64,000 bases of DNA from Calothrix brevissima NIES-22. Its GTDB lineage: Bacteria; Cyanobacteriota; Cyanobacteriia; Cyanobacteriales; Nostocaceae. The DNA lies in assembly GCF_002367995.1 (NCBI RefSeq), contig NZ_AP018207.1, positions 4,029,083 through 4,093,082 of the forward strand, given 5' to 3'. Under the pieces are notes generated by a model. The model saw only the letters and a program-made list of their open reading frames with translations, was not told the DNA's origin and searched no databases. Numbering within the stretch: the first letter of the stretch is position 1; the number at the start of each line of letters is the position of its first letter. Below are positions 47,052 through 54,878 of this stretch, piece after piece. A program made the translations under genes and the position numbers.

Positions 47052-48149
47052 TTAAGCGATCGCCATCGTGATTGTAGCTAAGATTGCGGCGATTAAATAA
47101 AATACTGTGACCACTTGCAATTCTGACCAACCAGTGAGTTCTAGGTGATGGTGTAAAGGTGCCATTTTGAACAGTCGCTTACCTTTACCATCGGGGCCTT
47201 TGGTGGCTTTGTAGTAACTTACTTGCGCCATTACAGAGAGGGTTTCGACGAAGAAGATACCACTGAGAATAAACAGTACCACTAAGCTGTTAGTTAACAA
47301 TGCTACAGCCGCTAGAGCGCCCCCTAAAGCCAGGGAACCAGTATCTCCCATAAAAACACGGGCTGGGTTGCGGTTATGGGCTAAGAAACCTAAACAAGCG
47401 CCGCTTAATGCAGCACAGAAAACCATGAGTCCTGGTGCGGTGGGTGCAACTACAGCAGCGAGTGCTAAAAGTGCGATCGCAACAGTTCCACCTGCTAAAC
47501 CGTCAATACCATCAGTCAGGTTGGTTGCATTACTTTCTGCGACTAAAGCAAAACCTGCTAAAGGCCAAAAGAGAAATCCTAAAGGAATGGAAACACTAAC
47601 CAAGGGTAAAGCAATATTTGTGATTCCAGTCGGTTGATTGAACATCAGCCACACACAAAACAAAACTGCAAAACCAATTTGCAAAGCTAGTTTCGTCCGA
47701 GGAGATATACCCTTATTTGATTTGCGGCGTAAAATTTGCCAGTCATCTAACCAGCCAATAAACCCATAGCTGAGTGTCAATGCAGAAACAGCTACCACTT
47801 CCTTAGCAAAATTAGACAAGATGCAAGCAACTACTACCGCCACAGGAATAAAGAATATTCCCCCCATTGTGGGTGTACCTGCTTTTTTGAGATGGGCTTG
47901 GGGGCCATCTTCACGGATAATTTGCCCAGTTTTGAGTGCTTGTAGCAGAGGGATTACCCAAAAGCCCAAAGCTGCTGTTATTAATGCACACAATAATAGG
48001 GGCAGGGTTAAAGACATACCCTGCCAAGGCAATCTATTACCCATTGAATCTAAAATCAATGCTCCCCCGCCTAGCCCGATAGCCAAACAAGAAGCGATAC
48101 CGATTCCAGAAAAGTTTAACCCTTGGTCAGGAGATAGTTTAGCGTCCAC
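47052..48149 (-). CDS. mraY: Phospho-N-acetylmuramoyl-pentapeptide transferase
   Basis: This 365-residue integral membrane enzyme transfers phospho-MurNAc-pentapeptide to undecaprenyl phosphate, giving lipid I, the first membrane step of peptidoglycan synthesis. The conserved acidic motifs are GWLDDWQIL, NLTDGIDGLAGG and FMGDTGSLALGG, and the His-rich HHHLELTGWSE loop is near the C-terminus. About ten hydrophobic helices are evident. The GTPMGG segment (KKAGTPTMGGIFFI) is also present. It is not in a dcw cluster, as usual in cyanobacteria. The DUF3134 gene lies 80 bp upstream on the same strand. Confidence 0.96.
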   Translation of the reverse strand: MDAKLSPDQGLNFSGIGIASCLAIGLGGGALILDSMGNRLPWQGMSLTLPLLLCALITAALGFWVIPLLQALKTGQIIREDGPQAHLKKAGTPTMGGIFFIPVAVVVACILSNFAKEVVAVSALTLSYGFIGWLDDWQILRRKSNKGISPRTKLALQIGFAVLFCVWLMFNQPTGITNIALPLVSVSIPLGFLFWPLAGFALVAESNATNLTDGIDGLAGGTVAIALLALAAVVAPTAPGLMVFCAALSGACLGFLAHNRNPARVFMGDTGSLALGGALAAVALLTNSLVVLFILSGIFFVETLSVMAQVSYYKATKGPDGKGKRLFKMAPLHHHLELTGWSELQVVTVFYLIAAILATITMAIA

Positions 48150-48229
48150 GGAAATTTCCCTTCACTCCACACTTACAAAGCTGAACAATAGTGACAATAT
48201 AAGCCACAAAATTCTCAGCCATAATTAGG

Positions 48230-48469
48230 CTAGTCATCGGTAATAGCTATATCATCGTCGTCATCAAGATCGTAATCACCGATACCATCTTCTCCACCGA
48301 GAAACTCTGATATTTCTTCTTCATCTTCGAGAAAATCAGGTTCGTGAACGTCTCTCGCGATAATCCGACCGCTCGCTTGCAACCAGTCTAAAAGAGAGGT
48401 CTCTTGTTTTAAAGGAATCACAGCAGCTCGCTGATTGCGAGGTTCTTCACGTAATGGAGAGTTCAACAT
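48230..48469 (-). CDS. DUF3134 acidic small protein
   Basis: This 79-residue protein of the cyanobacterial DUF3134 family has an N-terminal half with the conserved RAAVIPLKQETSLLDWLQAS and GRIIARD. The C-terminal half is very acidic (LEDEEEISEFLGGEDG, then an Asp run). Function is unknown. It sits just upstream of mraY on the same strand and may be co-transcribed with it. Confidence 0.82.
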   Translation of the reverse strand: MLNSPLREEPRNQRAAVIPLKQETSLLDWLQASGRIIARDVHEPDFLEDEEEISEFLGGEDGIGDYDLDDDDDIAITDD

Positions 48470-48712
48470 AATGGCCTGAGAAACGAGAAAGTCAAGTAGC
48501 TAGACAATAAGAGTCTATCACTGGATATGAGTTAATTTAGTTATTAATTCAACTCAAGAGTTGATTAATCCGTAATCTATCAAAAGACATTTATTTAATT
48601 ACCTTATGACAGATGACGGAACTTGATTGACGATCTGGGAAGACCGAATACATTCGATATTTTTATATGTTTGATACTGAATTTCATCCTGATATTTTTG
48701 AGGTAATTGACG

Positions 48713-49297
48713 ATGCTGGGAAAATCGGCTCTCTTAGATGCGATCGCAGGCACTAATCGCGGTTTACTTGCTGGTGACCAACAGAAACAAGCTATCTTAG
48801 CAGCGATCGCCACTTTAGAAGATTTCAACCCCACACCACGACCTGTAGAAGCTCCTGAATTGCTTGATGGTAACTGGCGATTAATATACACCACAAGCAA
48901 AGCTCTATTAAATCTGGATCGATTACCCTTTTTTAAACTGGGACAAATTTACCAGTACATTCGCGTAGAAAATACTAGCGTTTACAATATAGCCGAGATT
49001 TATGGCTTACCTTTTTTAGAAGGTTTAGTCAGCGTTGCAGCCAAATTCGAGCCAGTCTCAGGTCGTCGTGTCCAAGTCAAATTTAATCGAAGTATCATCG
49101 GTTGGCAACGGTTATTAGGCTACAATTCGCCAGATAATTTTATCCAACAAATTGAATCTGGTAACAAATTCACAGCGATTGATACTGCGATTAACAGTGA
49201 TAAACAACAAGGATGGTTAGATATCACTTATTTAGATAACGATCTACGGATCGGTAGAGGGAACGAAGGTAGTGTGTTTGTACTGAATAAAGTATGA
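48713..49297 (+). CDS. PAP/fibrillin-family (plastoglobulin-like) protein
   Basis: This protein of about 194 residues belongs to the plastid-lipid-associated protein (PAP/fibrillin) family. In chloroplasts these proteins coat plastoglobules; in cyanobacteria they protect photosystems under high light. Family segments are LLDAIAGTNRGLLA, LLDGNWRLIYTTSKALLNL and the C-terminal WLDITYLDNDLRIGRGNEGSVFVL, a lipocalin-like ending. ATG 48713 has GAGG about 9 bases upstream; the TTG at 48707 is too close to it. It diverges from the DUF3134-mraY pair. Confidence 0.88.
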   Translation: MLGKSALLDAIAGTNRGLLAGDQQKQAILAAIATLEDFNPTPRPVEAPELLDGNWRLIYTTSKALLNLDRLPFFKLGQIYQYIRVENTSVYNIAEIYGLPFLEGLVSVAAKFEPVSGRRVQVKFNRSIIGWQRLLGYNSPDNFIQQIESGNKFTAIDTAINSDKQQGWLDITYLDNDLRIGRGNEGSVFVLNKV

Positions 49298-49633
49298 GGT
49301 TTTCCTGAAGTGTTATCTGCGAACGACACGAAATTAAACCATAGCCAGATTTTTGTCAAGATGTATTTTATAGTTTTTTAAGAATTGGGCATTGGGCATG
49401 GGGCATGGGGCATGGGGCATTGGGCATGGGGCATGGGGCATTGGGCATTGGGAGACAAGGGAGACAAGGGAGACAAGGAGGACAACTGACAACTGACAAC
49501 TGACAACTGACAACTAACAACTAACCAACAAGAAAAATAACTTAACAAAGCTTCTGGCTGCGTCCTTCTAGTTGTAGAGTGAAATCAATTAGCCGTTATT
49601 ATTGGCAATTCATAACTAAAAGGGAAAAAACTC
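49298..49633 (+). repeat. GGGCAT and ACAACTG tandem repeats upstream of psaE
   Basis: At about 49386-49452 a GGGCATTGGGCATGGGGCAT-type array repeats about ten times. GGGAGACAA units and a run of CAACTGA heptamers (about 49485-49518) follow. The last 100 bp before psaE are free of repeats and should contain its promoter, but no clear box was read. Confidence 0.75.
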
Positions 49634-49849
49634 ATGGTTCAACGTGGTTCTAAAGTACGTGTTCTCCGCCCAGAGTCCTACTGGTTTCAAGATGTCGGCA
49701 CCGTGGCTTCTGTTGACCAAAGCGGTATCAAGTATTCAGTGATTGTCCGTTTTGAGAAAGTAAACTACTCAGGTGTTAACACCAATAACTTTTCCCCAAC
49801 CGAATTAGTAGAGGTTGCACCACCCCCAGCAGCAAAAGCTAAAAAGTAA
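49634..49849 (+). CDS. psaE: Photosystem I reaction centre subunit IV
   Basis: This 71-residue stromal/cytoplasmic SH3-fold subunit of photosystem I helps dock ferredoxin and supports cyclic electron flow. The signature [19 protein letters not shown], followed by [11 protein letters not shown] and [17 protein letters not shown], is diagnostic. The C-terminus ends in an Ala/Lys/Pro tail. It is followed by mutM 150 bp later. Confidence 0.97.
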   Translation: MVQRGSKVRVLRPESYWFQDVGTVASVDQSGIKYSVIVRFEKVNYSGVNTNNFSPTELVEVAPPPAAKAKK

Positions 49850-49999
49850 GCAGTTGAGCTATCAGGGGATTTTTTCATGGGATGATAGAGAAGGATTCCC
49901 AGGTTACAAGCTAACCATTGGAATTTTGGAGGTGTTCGCTACCTCCTGCTCTGTTATCCTCTATCCTCAAATAGCAATTTGATTGCTTAATCAGCTTGA

Positions 50000-50860
50000 A
50001 TGCCTGAACTGCCTGAAGTTGAAACAGTACGCAGGGGTCTAAATCAGTTGACCCTAAATCAAGAAATTACGGGTGGAGATGTGTTGCTCGATCGCACCAT
50101 TGCCTACCCGTTTTCTGTTGGCGAGTTTATTCATGGAATTAAAGGAAATACTATTTCTACTTGGCATCGTCGCGGAAAGTATCTCCTAGCCGAATTGTCT
50201 CCCTCGTCCCCCCCTTCCCCACAATCCCATACCGGCTACCTGGGGGCGCATTTGCGGATGACTGGACAATTACTCTGGCTGCATCGAGATGAGCCATTAC
50301 ACAAGCATACGCGAGTGCGATTATTTTTTGGGGATCAACAGGAATTGCGCTTTGTCGATCAGCGTACCTTTGGGCAAATGTGGTGGGTTCCGCCAAACGT
50401 ACCTGTGGAAACTGCAATGACAGGTTTAGCTAAACTGGCGGTAGATCCGTTTTCCCCAGAGTTTACAGTTGATTATCTGGTGCAAAAGCTGCAAAATCGC
50501 CGCCGTCCGATTAAAACTGCTTTATTGGATCAATCGGTGGTGGCGGGTTTGGGTAATATCTACGCTGATGAAGCACTGTTTAAGAGTGGGATTTTACCAG
50601 AAACTCTTTGTACAAATTTAGAGCGATCGCAAATCAAACTTTTGCGTACTGCCATAATTCAAGTATTAGAAGCGAGTATTGCGGCTGGCGGCACAACTTT
50701 TAGTAATTTCCTCAATGTTAAAGGTGTTAATGGTAACTATGGCGGTGTAGCGTTAGTATACAATCGCACGGGAGAACCTTGCCGAGTCTGTGGTAATGTG
50801 ATACAGCGCATAAAGTTAGGAGGGCGTTCGAGCCACTTTTGCCCTGAATGTCAACATTAG
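50000..50860 (+). CDS. mutM: Formamidopyrimidine-DNA glycosylase
   Basis: This 286-residue base-excision repair enzyme removes 8-oxoguanine and formamidopyrimidines and cleaves the abasic site. The catalytic N-terminus MPELPEVETVRRG (Pro2 Schiff base, Glu3) and the conserved Lys in HRRGKYLL are intact. The helix-two-turn-helix region YADEALFKSGI and the C-terminal zinc finger with two CxxC pairs (EPCRVCG, FCPECQ) are also intact. Oxidative damage repair fits its position beside photosystem genes, although that adjacency need not be functional. Confidence 0.97.
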   Translation: MPELPEVETVRRGLNQLTLNQEITGGDVLLDRTIAYPFSVGEFIHGIKGNTISTWHRRGKYLLAELSPSSPPSPQSHTGYLGAHLRMTGQLLWLHRDEPLHKHTRVRLFFGDQQELRFVDQRTFGQMWWVPPNVPVETAMTGLAKLAVDPFSPEFTVDYLVQKLQNRRRPIKTALLDQSVVAGLGNIYADEALFKSGILPETLCTNLERSQIKLLRTAIIQVLEASIAAGGTTFSNFLNVKGVNGNYGGVALVYNRTGEPCRVCGNVIQRIKLGGRSSHFCPECQH

Positions 50861-51094
50861 GTAGGGGCATGGCAGTGCCCATTGGTGTCAAATTAAGCTA
50901 AAAGCTATATACGGCGCGTGTTGTACAAAAACTTTCGCCCTCATCCCCTAACCCCTTCTCCCCCAGGAGAAGGGGAATTAAATCTCTTGCTCCCCTCTCC
51001 CACCGGGAGAGGGGCTGGGGGTGAGGGTAAAAAGCTTGCTACAAAGCGGGTTTCACGTTAAGTTGACACGTATGGGCAGTGCCATGCCCTCTAG
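50861..51094. mobile_element. MITE-like element with nested CCCTCA-type hairpin
   Basis: Terminal imperfect inverted repeats of about 30 bp (GTAGGGGCATGGCAGTGCCC with GGTGTCAA at the left; TTGACACG with GGGCAGTGCCATGCCCT at the right) bound a 234-bp element. Inside, 50938-51027 is a second palindromic repeat (CCCTCATCCCC...GGGGGTGAGGG) with internal AGAAGGGG stems. It has no coding capacity. It begins right after the mutM stop codon. Confidence 0.75.
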
Positions 51095-51247
51095 AATATA
51101 TTGATGTACCGCCTTATTTACGTTTCGTAATACATTGGGAAGTTAAACCTTGATATTTAAAGATACCAATGCCAGCTTTTAACCTTTATGTATTGGCAAG
51201 AGCTAAGATCCTGTATAAAAGGATTTAGAAAATCGAGAGGGGAACTC

Positions 51248-51463
51248 ATGCCAATCAAAAAAGGTGATATGGTTCGCGCTGTTCGCGAAAAGCTGGAAAA
51301 CAGCTTAGAAGCAAAAGCTAGCGATACCCGCTTTCCTAACTATTTGTTTGACAGCAAAGGTGAAATTGTGGATCTCAAAGGGGATTACGCCTTAGTGAAA
51401 TTTGGCCAAGTTCCAACACCCAACATTTGGTTACGTGTAGATCAACTGGAAGAATTTAAATAA
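51248..51463 (+). CDS. ndhO: NAD(P)H dehydrogenase-like complex subunit O
   Basis: This 71-residue subunit of the photosynthetic NDH-1 complex is found only in cyanobacteria and chloroplasts. NDH-1 carries out cyclic electron flow and respiration at the thylakoid. The match covers the whole protein: [62 protein letters not shown] 51248 is chosen because an upstream in-frame ATG (51188) adds an unrelated 20-residue extension. AGGGGAAC precedes the start as a ribosome site. Confidence 0.95.
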   Translation: MPIKKGDMVRAVREKLENSLEAKASDTRFPNYLFDSKGEIVDLKGDYALVKFGQVPTPNIWLRVDQLEEFK

Positions 51464-51470
51464 TTCTCTC

Positions 51471-51496
51471 CCCTCAGACTAAAAATTAGTCTGGGG
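51471..51496 (+). terminator. Hairpin after ndhO
   Basis: CCCTCAGACT and AGTCTGGGG form a 9-10-bp stem (one G-T pair) around AAAAATT, starting 8 bp after the ndhO stop. The T-run is poor, but position and strength suggest termination. Further small palindromes (CAGGACTTCAGTCCTG at 51514-51529, AGCACCTTTGTGCT after it) fill the spacer before mdh. Confidence 0.55.
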
Positions 51497-51713
51497 TTGA
51501 TCCAGCTAGTAATCAGGACTTCAGTCCTGGATTTTAAAGCACCTTTGTGCTGATAAAAAACTTATAAACCTATTAGTCAGGACTTTTGTCCTTTGTTGGA
51601 AAACATCTCCTGTGCTGAAAACAAACTCATCATAATTTATCAACCAAACCACTGATCTATCGTTGAGGTAGATAGTGGAATACTATCTCCGACTATTTAG
51701 TCGCTTAATATAT

Positions 51714-52694
51714 ATGTCTTCTTATCTTGAATCTCCGGCTGTATGTCATTTACCCCGCGTGACTGTTATTGGTGCTGGTAGAGTTGGTAGTACCCTAGCC
51801 CAAAGAATTGCAGAGAAAAATCTAGCAGATGTAGTATTGCTAGATATCGTCAAAGGTATGCCTCAAGGCTTGGCGCTCGATTTAATGGAAGCTAGGGGAA
51901 TTGAAATCCATAATCGTCAAATTATCGGCACTAACGACTATATTCATACATCGGGTTCGGAAATTGTCGTGATTACCGCAGGTATTCCCCGCAAACCCGG
52001 TATGAGTAGAGATGATTTACTTAAAACCAATGCCAAGATTGTGGTGGAAGCAGCCAAAAATGCGATCGCTCATTCTCCCAATGCAATTTTAATCGTTGTC
52101 ACCAATCCTTTAGATGTGATGACTTATTTAGCTTGGCAAGCTAGCGGATTACCACGCGATCGCGTCATGGGTATGGCTGGCGTGTTAGACTCAGCCAGAT
52201 TTGAAGCCTTTATAGCTTTAGAATTAGGAGTTTTACCCGCCGATGTCAAAGCAATGGTATTAGGTAGCCACGGCGATTTAATGGTTCCTTTACCGCGTTA
52301 TGCTAACGTCAACGGCATCCCGATTACAGAATTATTAGATGCAGCTACCATTGAACGCTTAGTAGAAAGAACCCGCAATGGCGGTGCGGAAATTGTCGAA
52401 TTAATGCAGACAGGCGGTGCTTTTTTTGCTCCCGCTTCTGCTGTCAGCGTTATGGTGGAATCGATATTGCTTAATCAGTCGCGATTGTTACCTGTAGCCG
52501 CTTATCTCCAAGGCGAATACGGCTTAAATGATGTCTTTATTGGCGTTCCCTGTCGCTTGAGTTGCGGTGGAATTGAGAGCGTACTGGAATTAAACATCAC
52601 CGACGAAGAAAAAGCTGCTTTACATCTTTCTGCCCAATCTGTACGTCAAAATATTGACCGAGCGCAGGAAATTTTAGCTACTGTTAATGTTTGA
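51714..52694 (+). CDS. mdh: Malate dehydrogenase
   Basis: This 326-residue NAD-dependent dehydrogenase of the LDH-like malate dehydrogenase group interconverts malate and oxaloacetate. The Rossmann motif is VTVIGAGRVGSTLAQRI with the NAD-specific Asp in VLLDI. The substrate-binding arginines are in ITAGIPRKPGMSRDDLL (mobile loop) and DRVMGMAGVLDSARFE. The catalytic His is in VLGSHGDLMVPLPRY. ATG 51714 (MSSYLESP) is preferred over GTG 51675. Lactate dehydrogenase is the alternative, but the Arg in the specificity loop favours malate. Confidence 0.92.
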   Translation: MSSYLESPAVCHLPRVTVIGAGRVGSTLAQRIAEKNLADVVLLDIVKGMPQGLALDLMEARGIEIHNRQIIGTNDYIHTSGSEIVVITAGIPRKPGMSRDDLLKTNAKIVVEAAKNAIAHSPNAILIVVTNPLDVMTYLAWQASGLPRDRVMGMAGVLDSARFEAFIALELGVLPADVKAMVLGSHGDLMVPLPRYANVNGIPITELLDAATIERLVERTRNGGAEIVELMQTGGAFFAPASAVSVMVESILLNQSRLLPVAAYLQGEYGLNDVFIGVPCRLSCGGIESVLELNITDEEKAALHLSAQSVRQNIDRAQEILATVNV

Positions 52695-52721
52695 CGCAAA
52701 GACTGAGAGACGCACAAGTTT

Positions 52722-52754
52722 AGATCCCCGACTTCTTTAAGAAGTCGGGGATCT
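52722..52754. repeat. Palindrome AGATCCCCGACTTCTT, copy 2
   Basis: A perfect 33-bp palindrome between mdh and the convergent DPYGDP-repeat gene, where it could also serve as a bidirectional terminator. It matches the copy at 45251-45283. Confidence 0.8.
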
Positions 52755-52783
52755 GGAAGCCAGTGGCGGACTAGTAGTTGGGT

Positions 52784-53104
52784 TTAGCGGCGGTATTCCT
52801 CATCGGCGGGGTCGCCATAGGGGTCTTCGCTAGCTGGACGGACATCACCAAAAGATCCTTGGTCTGCGGGGTCGCCGTAGGGATCTTGGCTGGCGGGGAT
52901 AGCGTTTCCGTAAACATCTGCGGGGTCGCCGTAAGGGTCTTGACTAGCAGGGATGGCGTTTCCGTAAACGTCTTGGTCTCCCGGATCGCCATAGGGGTCT
53001 TCACTGGCTGGACGGACATCGCGATCGCGGTATTCGTCTTCAGCTTGATTGTCTTTGTTTCCTAAGAACAAATCCCTCGCTTTGCGGAAAAAATCATCTA
53101 CCAC
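52784..53104 (-). CDS. Acidic protein of four PAS(E/Q)DPYGDP repeats
   Basis: This 106-residue protein begins VDDFFRKARDLFLGNKDNQ, an amphipathic N-terminal helix. Four direct repeats of a 16-21-residue unit built around PASxDPYGDPxD follow, with VYGNAI or FGDVR between them. It is rich in Asp, Pro, Gly and Tyr and likely disordered. I chose GTG 53104 because AGGAG stands 7 bases upstream; a longer frame begins at 53179. I recognise it only as a conserved-looking cyanobacterial hypothetical. Its repeats are nearly identical at DNA level, so copy number may vary. The lipoprotein gene lies 90 bp upstream. Confidence 0.65.
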   Translation of the reverse strand: MVDDFFRKARDLFLGNKDNQAEDEYRDRDVRPASEDPYGDPGDQDVYGNAIPASQDPYGDPADVYGNAIPASQDPYGDPADQGSFGDVRPASEDPYGDPADEEYRR

Positions 53105-53194
53105 GATCTGTCTCCTTTGTGAATATTGTGGTTTCACCTGCGTGACAGGCGTTATTCTCTCAAGTTGCTTGCATGACACACAGGTTTAACTGAT

Positions 53195-53686
53195 TTAAAG
53201 TGCTGGAGCTTCAGTTGCAGAGATACCAGTTAAATCTCTACCTGTAGAGCGCCCGTTATAACCTTGAAAGTCGCGGTATCTTTGCGCCTCAGATTCAGGG
53301 ACACGAATTCCTTCTGATGGTGGAGTTACCCAATGGGCGCGATGTTCAGCATCGCGGTAGTATACACGCCCGTTTTTAGAAAGGTAGTATTTTCCTTGAG
53401 GCCCTTCTTGTTGGGCGTTCTGATGCTTGTTGTAGAGGTAGTAAAGTGCTGCTGCTCCTGCCAAAATTGCGACTTTCTGTCCTGTACCTAGCCCCTTCTT
53501 AGCTTGGGGTTGGTTTGCGGTGTTGCGATCGCTCACTGTTCTACCAACCGTATCATCAACTGGTGGTGGTACATTCGCAGTTCGGGAACCTCCGCAGCTA
53601 GTCAGCACGGGTACTATTAGCAATGCTGACAGACAAATAGCCAGCAGACGCGAAATAAATTTACGCTCTTTGTATGTTGTGTTCAT
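53195..53686 (-). CDS. Hypothetical lipoprotein
   Basis: This 163-residue exported lipoprotein has a signal peptide at residues about 10-30 (LLAICLSALLIVPVLTSC) with an LTSC lipobox. A Pro/Asn-rich spacer follows, then a short hydrophobic stretch around residue 73 (VAILAGAAALYYLYN). The C-terminal region KYYLSKNGRVYYRDAEHRAH, WVTPPSEGIRVPESEAQRYR looks like a small conserved domain. It likely sits at the outer face of the plasma membrane. Function unknown. It lies just upstream of the DPYGDP-repeat gene on the same strand. Confidence 0.72.
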   Translation of the reverse strand: MNTTYKERKFISRLLAICLSALLIVPVLTSCGGSRTANVPPPVDDTVGRTVSDRNTANQPQAKKGLGTGQKVAILAGAAALYYLYNKHQNAQQEGPQGKYYLSKNGRVYYRDAEHRAHWVTPPSEGIRVPESEAQRYRDFQGYNGRSTGRDLTGISATEAPAL

Positions 53687-54175
53687 CGTTTTTTATTACC
53701 TGCATTTGCTAAAGCCGTGCTGTTGCAAAATACAGAATCAGAATTCCCTAGATTTTTCCTAACACAGAAAAAATCTTGGCTCATTCACAACAGCACAAGT
53801 AAAGCGTTTCACTTCTATGTATAGTGATGCAGTTTTGCAAGTATTCCATCTTGCCTTTGAAATAAACCGCATTCATCCTTAAGTAATATCTTGGGATTTA
53901 ACTGAGTAGCTTTTGGGAGAGGAAAGCGATCGCTATTATTTAGCACACAGATTTTTAATTACTCGCAAGCTGTAAGCTATTCAAAGTCAACAAATATAAT
54001 ATTTTGCGTCTTCCAACACTAAGTATTTTTACTTAAAAATTTCCCTGTGCTTATTTATTATTCAAAATTCGGACATAATTCTCATTTTTTAGGCAAATTT
54101 TTGATTATTCTTAAGTAGTCAACGTAAAAAAAATCAAACTATTATTATTAAAGTAAGTTAAATAGGCTACACATA
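53687..54175. other. AT-rich spacer upstream of the candidate defence operon
   Basis: About 490 bp with no ORF and no tandem repeats beyond one HIP1-like site. It should hold the divergent promoters for the lipoprotein gene and for the three-gene operon starting at 54176. AAAGTAAGTTAAATAGGC directly before the ATG has no strong ribosome site. Confidence 0.5.
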
Positions 54176-54841
54176 ATGACTGTGAAGAAAAATAATTTAA
54201 CTAAAACTCGCTTGCTACTGGCTTTGTGGGATTTGGGAGGAACGCAGCAGGAAGTCAGAAAAAGTCAACTTTCCGACAGAATGAAATCCAAGGGCAAGAA
54301 CATAGCAGGTTATCCCGGCATATTAGACGAATTGCAGAAACAAGGAGCGATCGCAATCACCAAAAAGGGATACTCTTTAGCTTCTCCCAAGGGTTTAGAG
54401 GTATTGGGTGAGGGTTTGAAAGATAGCGATTTTAAATTTGAAGGCACAATAGTTGGTACTTGGGCGGCTAATGCGTTGGTGAAATGGATTAGTCAAATAG
54501 ATGTGGCAGTAGTTAGTACATCTGCATCAGTAAAGAGTAAGAGTGCTAAAGATGCGATCGCTTCTTACGATGAATTTAAGCCAGTTGCCTTGGAAACCTA
54601 CGAAAAGTTGAACCAAAACTACAACCTCAATGATTTGGTGCCAATTTATCGTATTAGAAGAGAAATAGCTAATCGTGTTAGTCGTGAGAATTTTAATACT
54701 TGGCTTTTGGAAATGCAAGCTAACGATATTTTTCAGCTAATGGCTGGAGAAATGCCAGACATCACACCTGATAAGCGTGATGACTCGATAACAATTCCTG
54801 GCGGTGGATTGCGCTACTATACAAAGCTTTTAAATTCCTAA
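54176..54841 (+). CDS. Possible winged-helix protein, gene 1 of a three-gene candidate defence operon
   Basis: This 221-residue cytoplasmic protein of unknown function has an N-terminal 75 residues that look like a winged-helix or helix-turn-helix domain (TKTRLLLALWDLGGTQQEVR, then GILDELQKQGAIAITKKGY). The C-terminal part is helical (IYRIRREIANRVSRENFNTW, LLEMQANDIFQLMAGEM). It stands 37 bp upstream of an AAA-type ATPase gene and on the same strand. In this setting it may be a DNA-binding regulator or a specificity/adaptor subunit. The domain call is by pattern only. Confidence 0.6.
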   Translation: MTVKKNNLTKTRLLLALWDLGGTQQEVRKSQLSDRMKSKGKNIAGYPGILDELQKQGAIAITKKGYSLASPKGLEVLGEGLKDSDFKFEGTIVGTWAANALVKWISQIDVAVVSTSASVKSKSAKDAIASYDEFKPVALETYEKLNQNYNLNDLVPIYRIRREIANRVSRENFNTWLLEMQANDIFQLMAGEMPDITPDKRDDSITIPGGGLRYYTKLLNS

Positions 54842-54878
54842 ATCGTTCTAAATCCCTGTGTAGCTCCTTACCTCAAAC

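Noticed and set aside
47821-48228. 135-codon plus-strand ORF
   Set aside because: Antisense to mraY with no recognisable protein pattern.
52771-53065. ORFs on both strands over the DPYGDP repeat
   Set aside because: Only the minus-strand frame with GTG 53104 has a ribosome site and a sensible protein; the others are repeat shadows.
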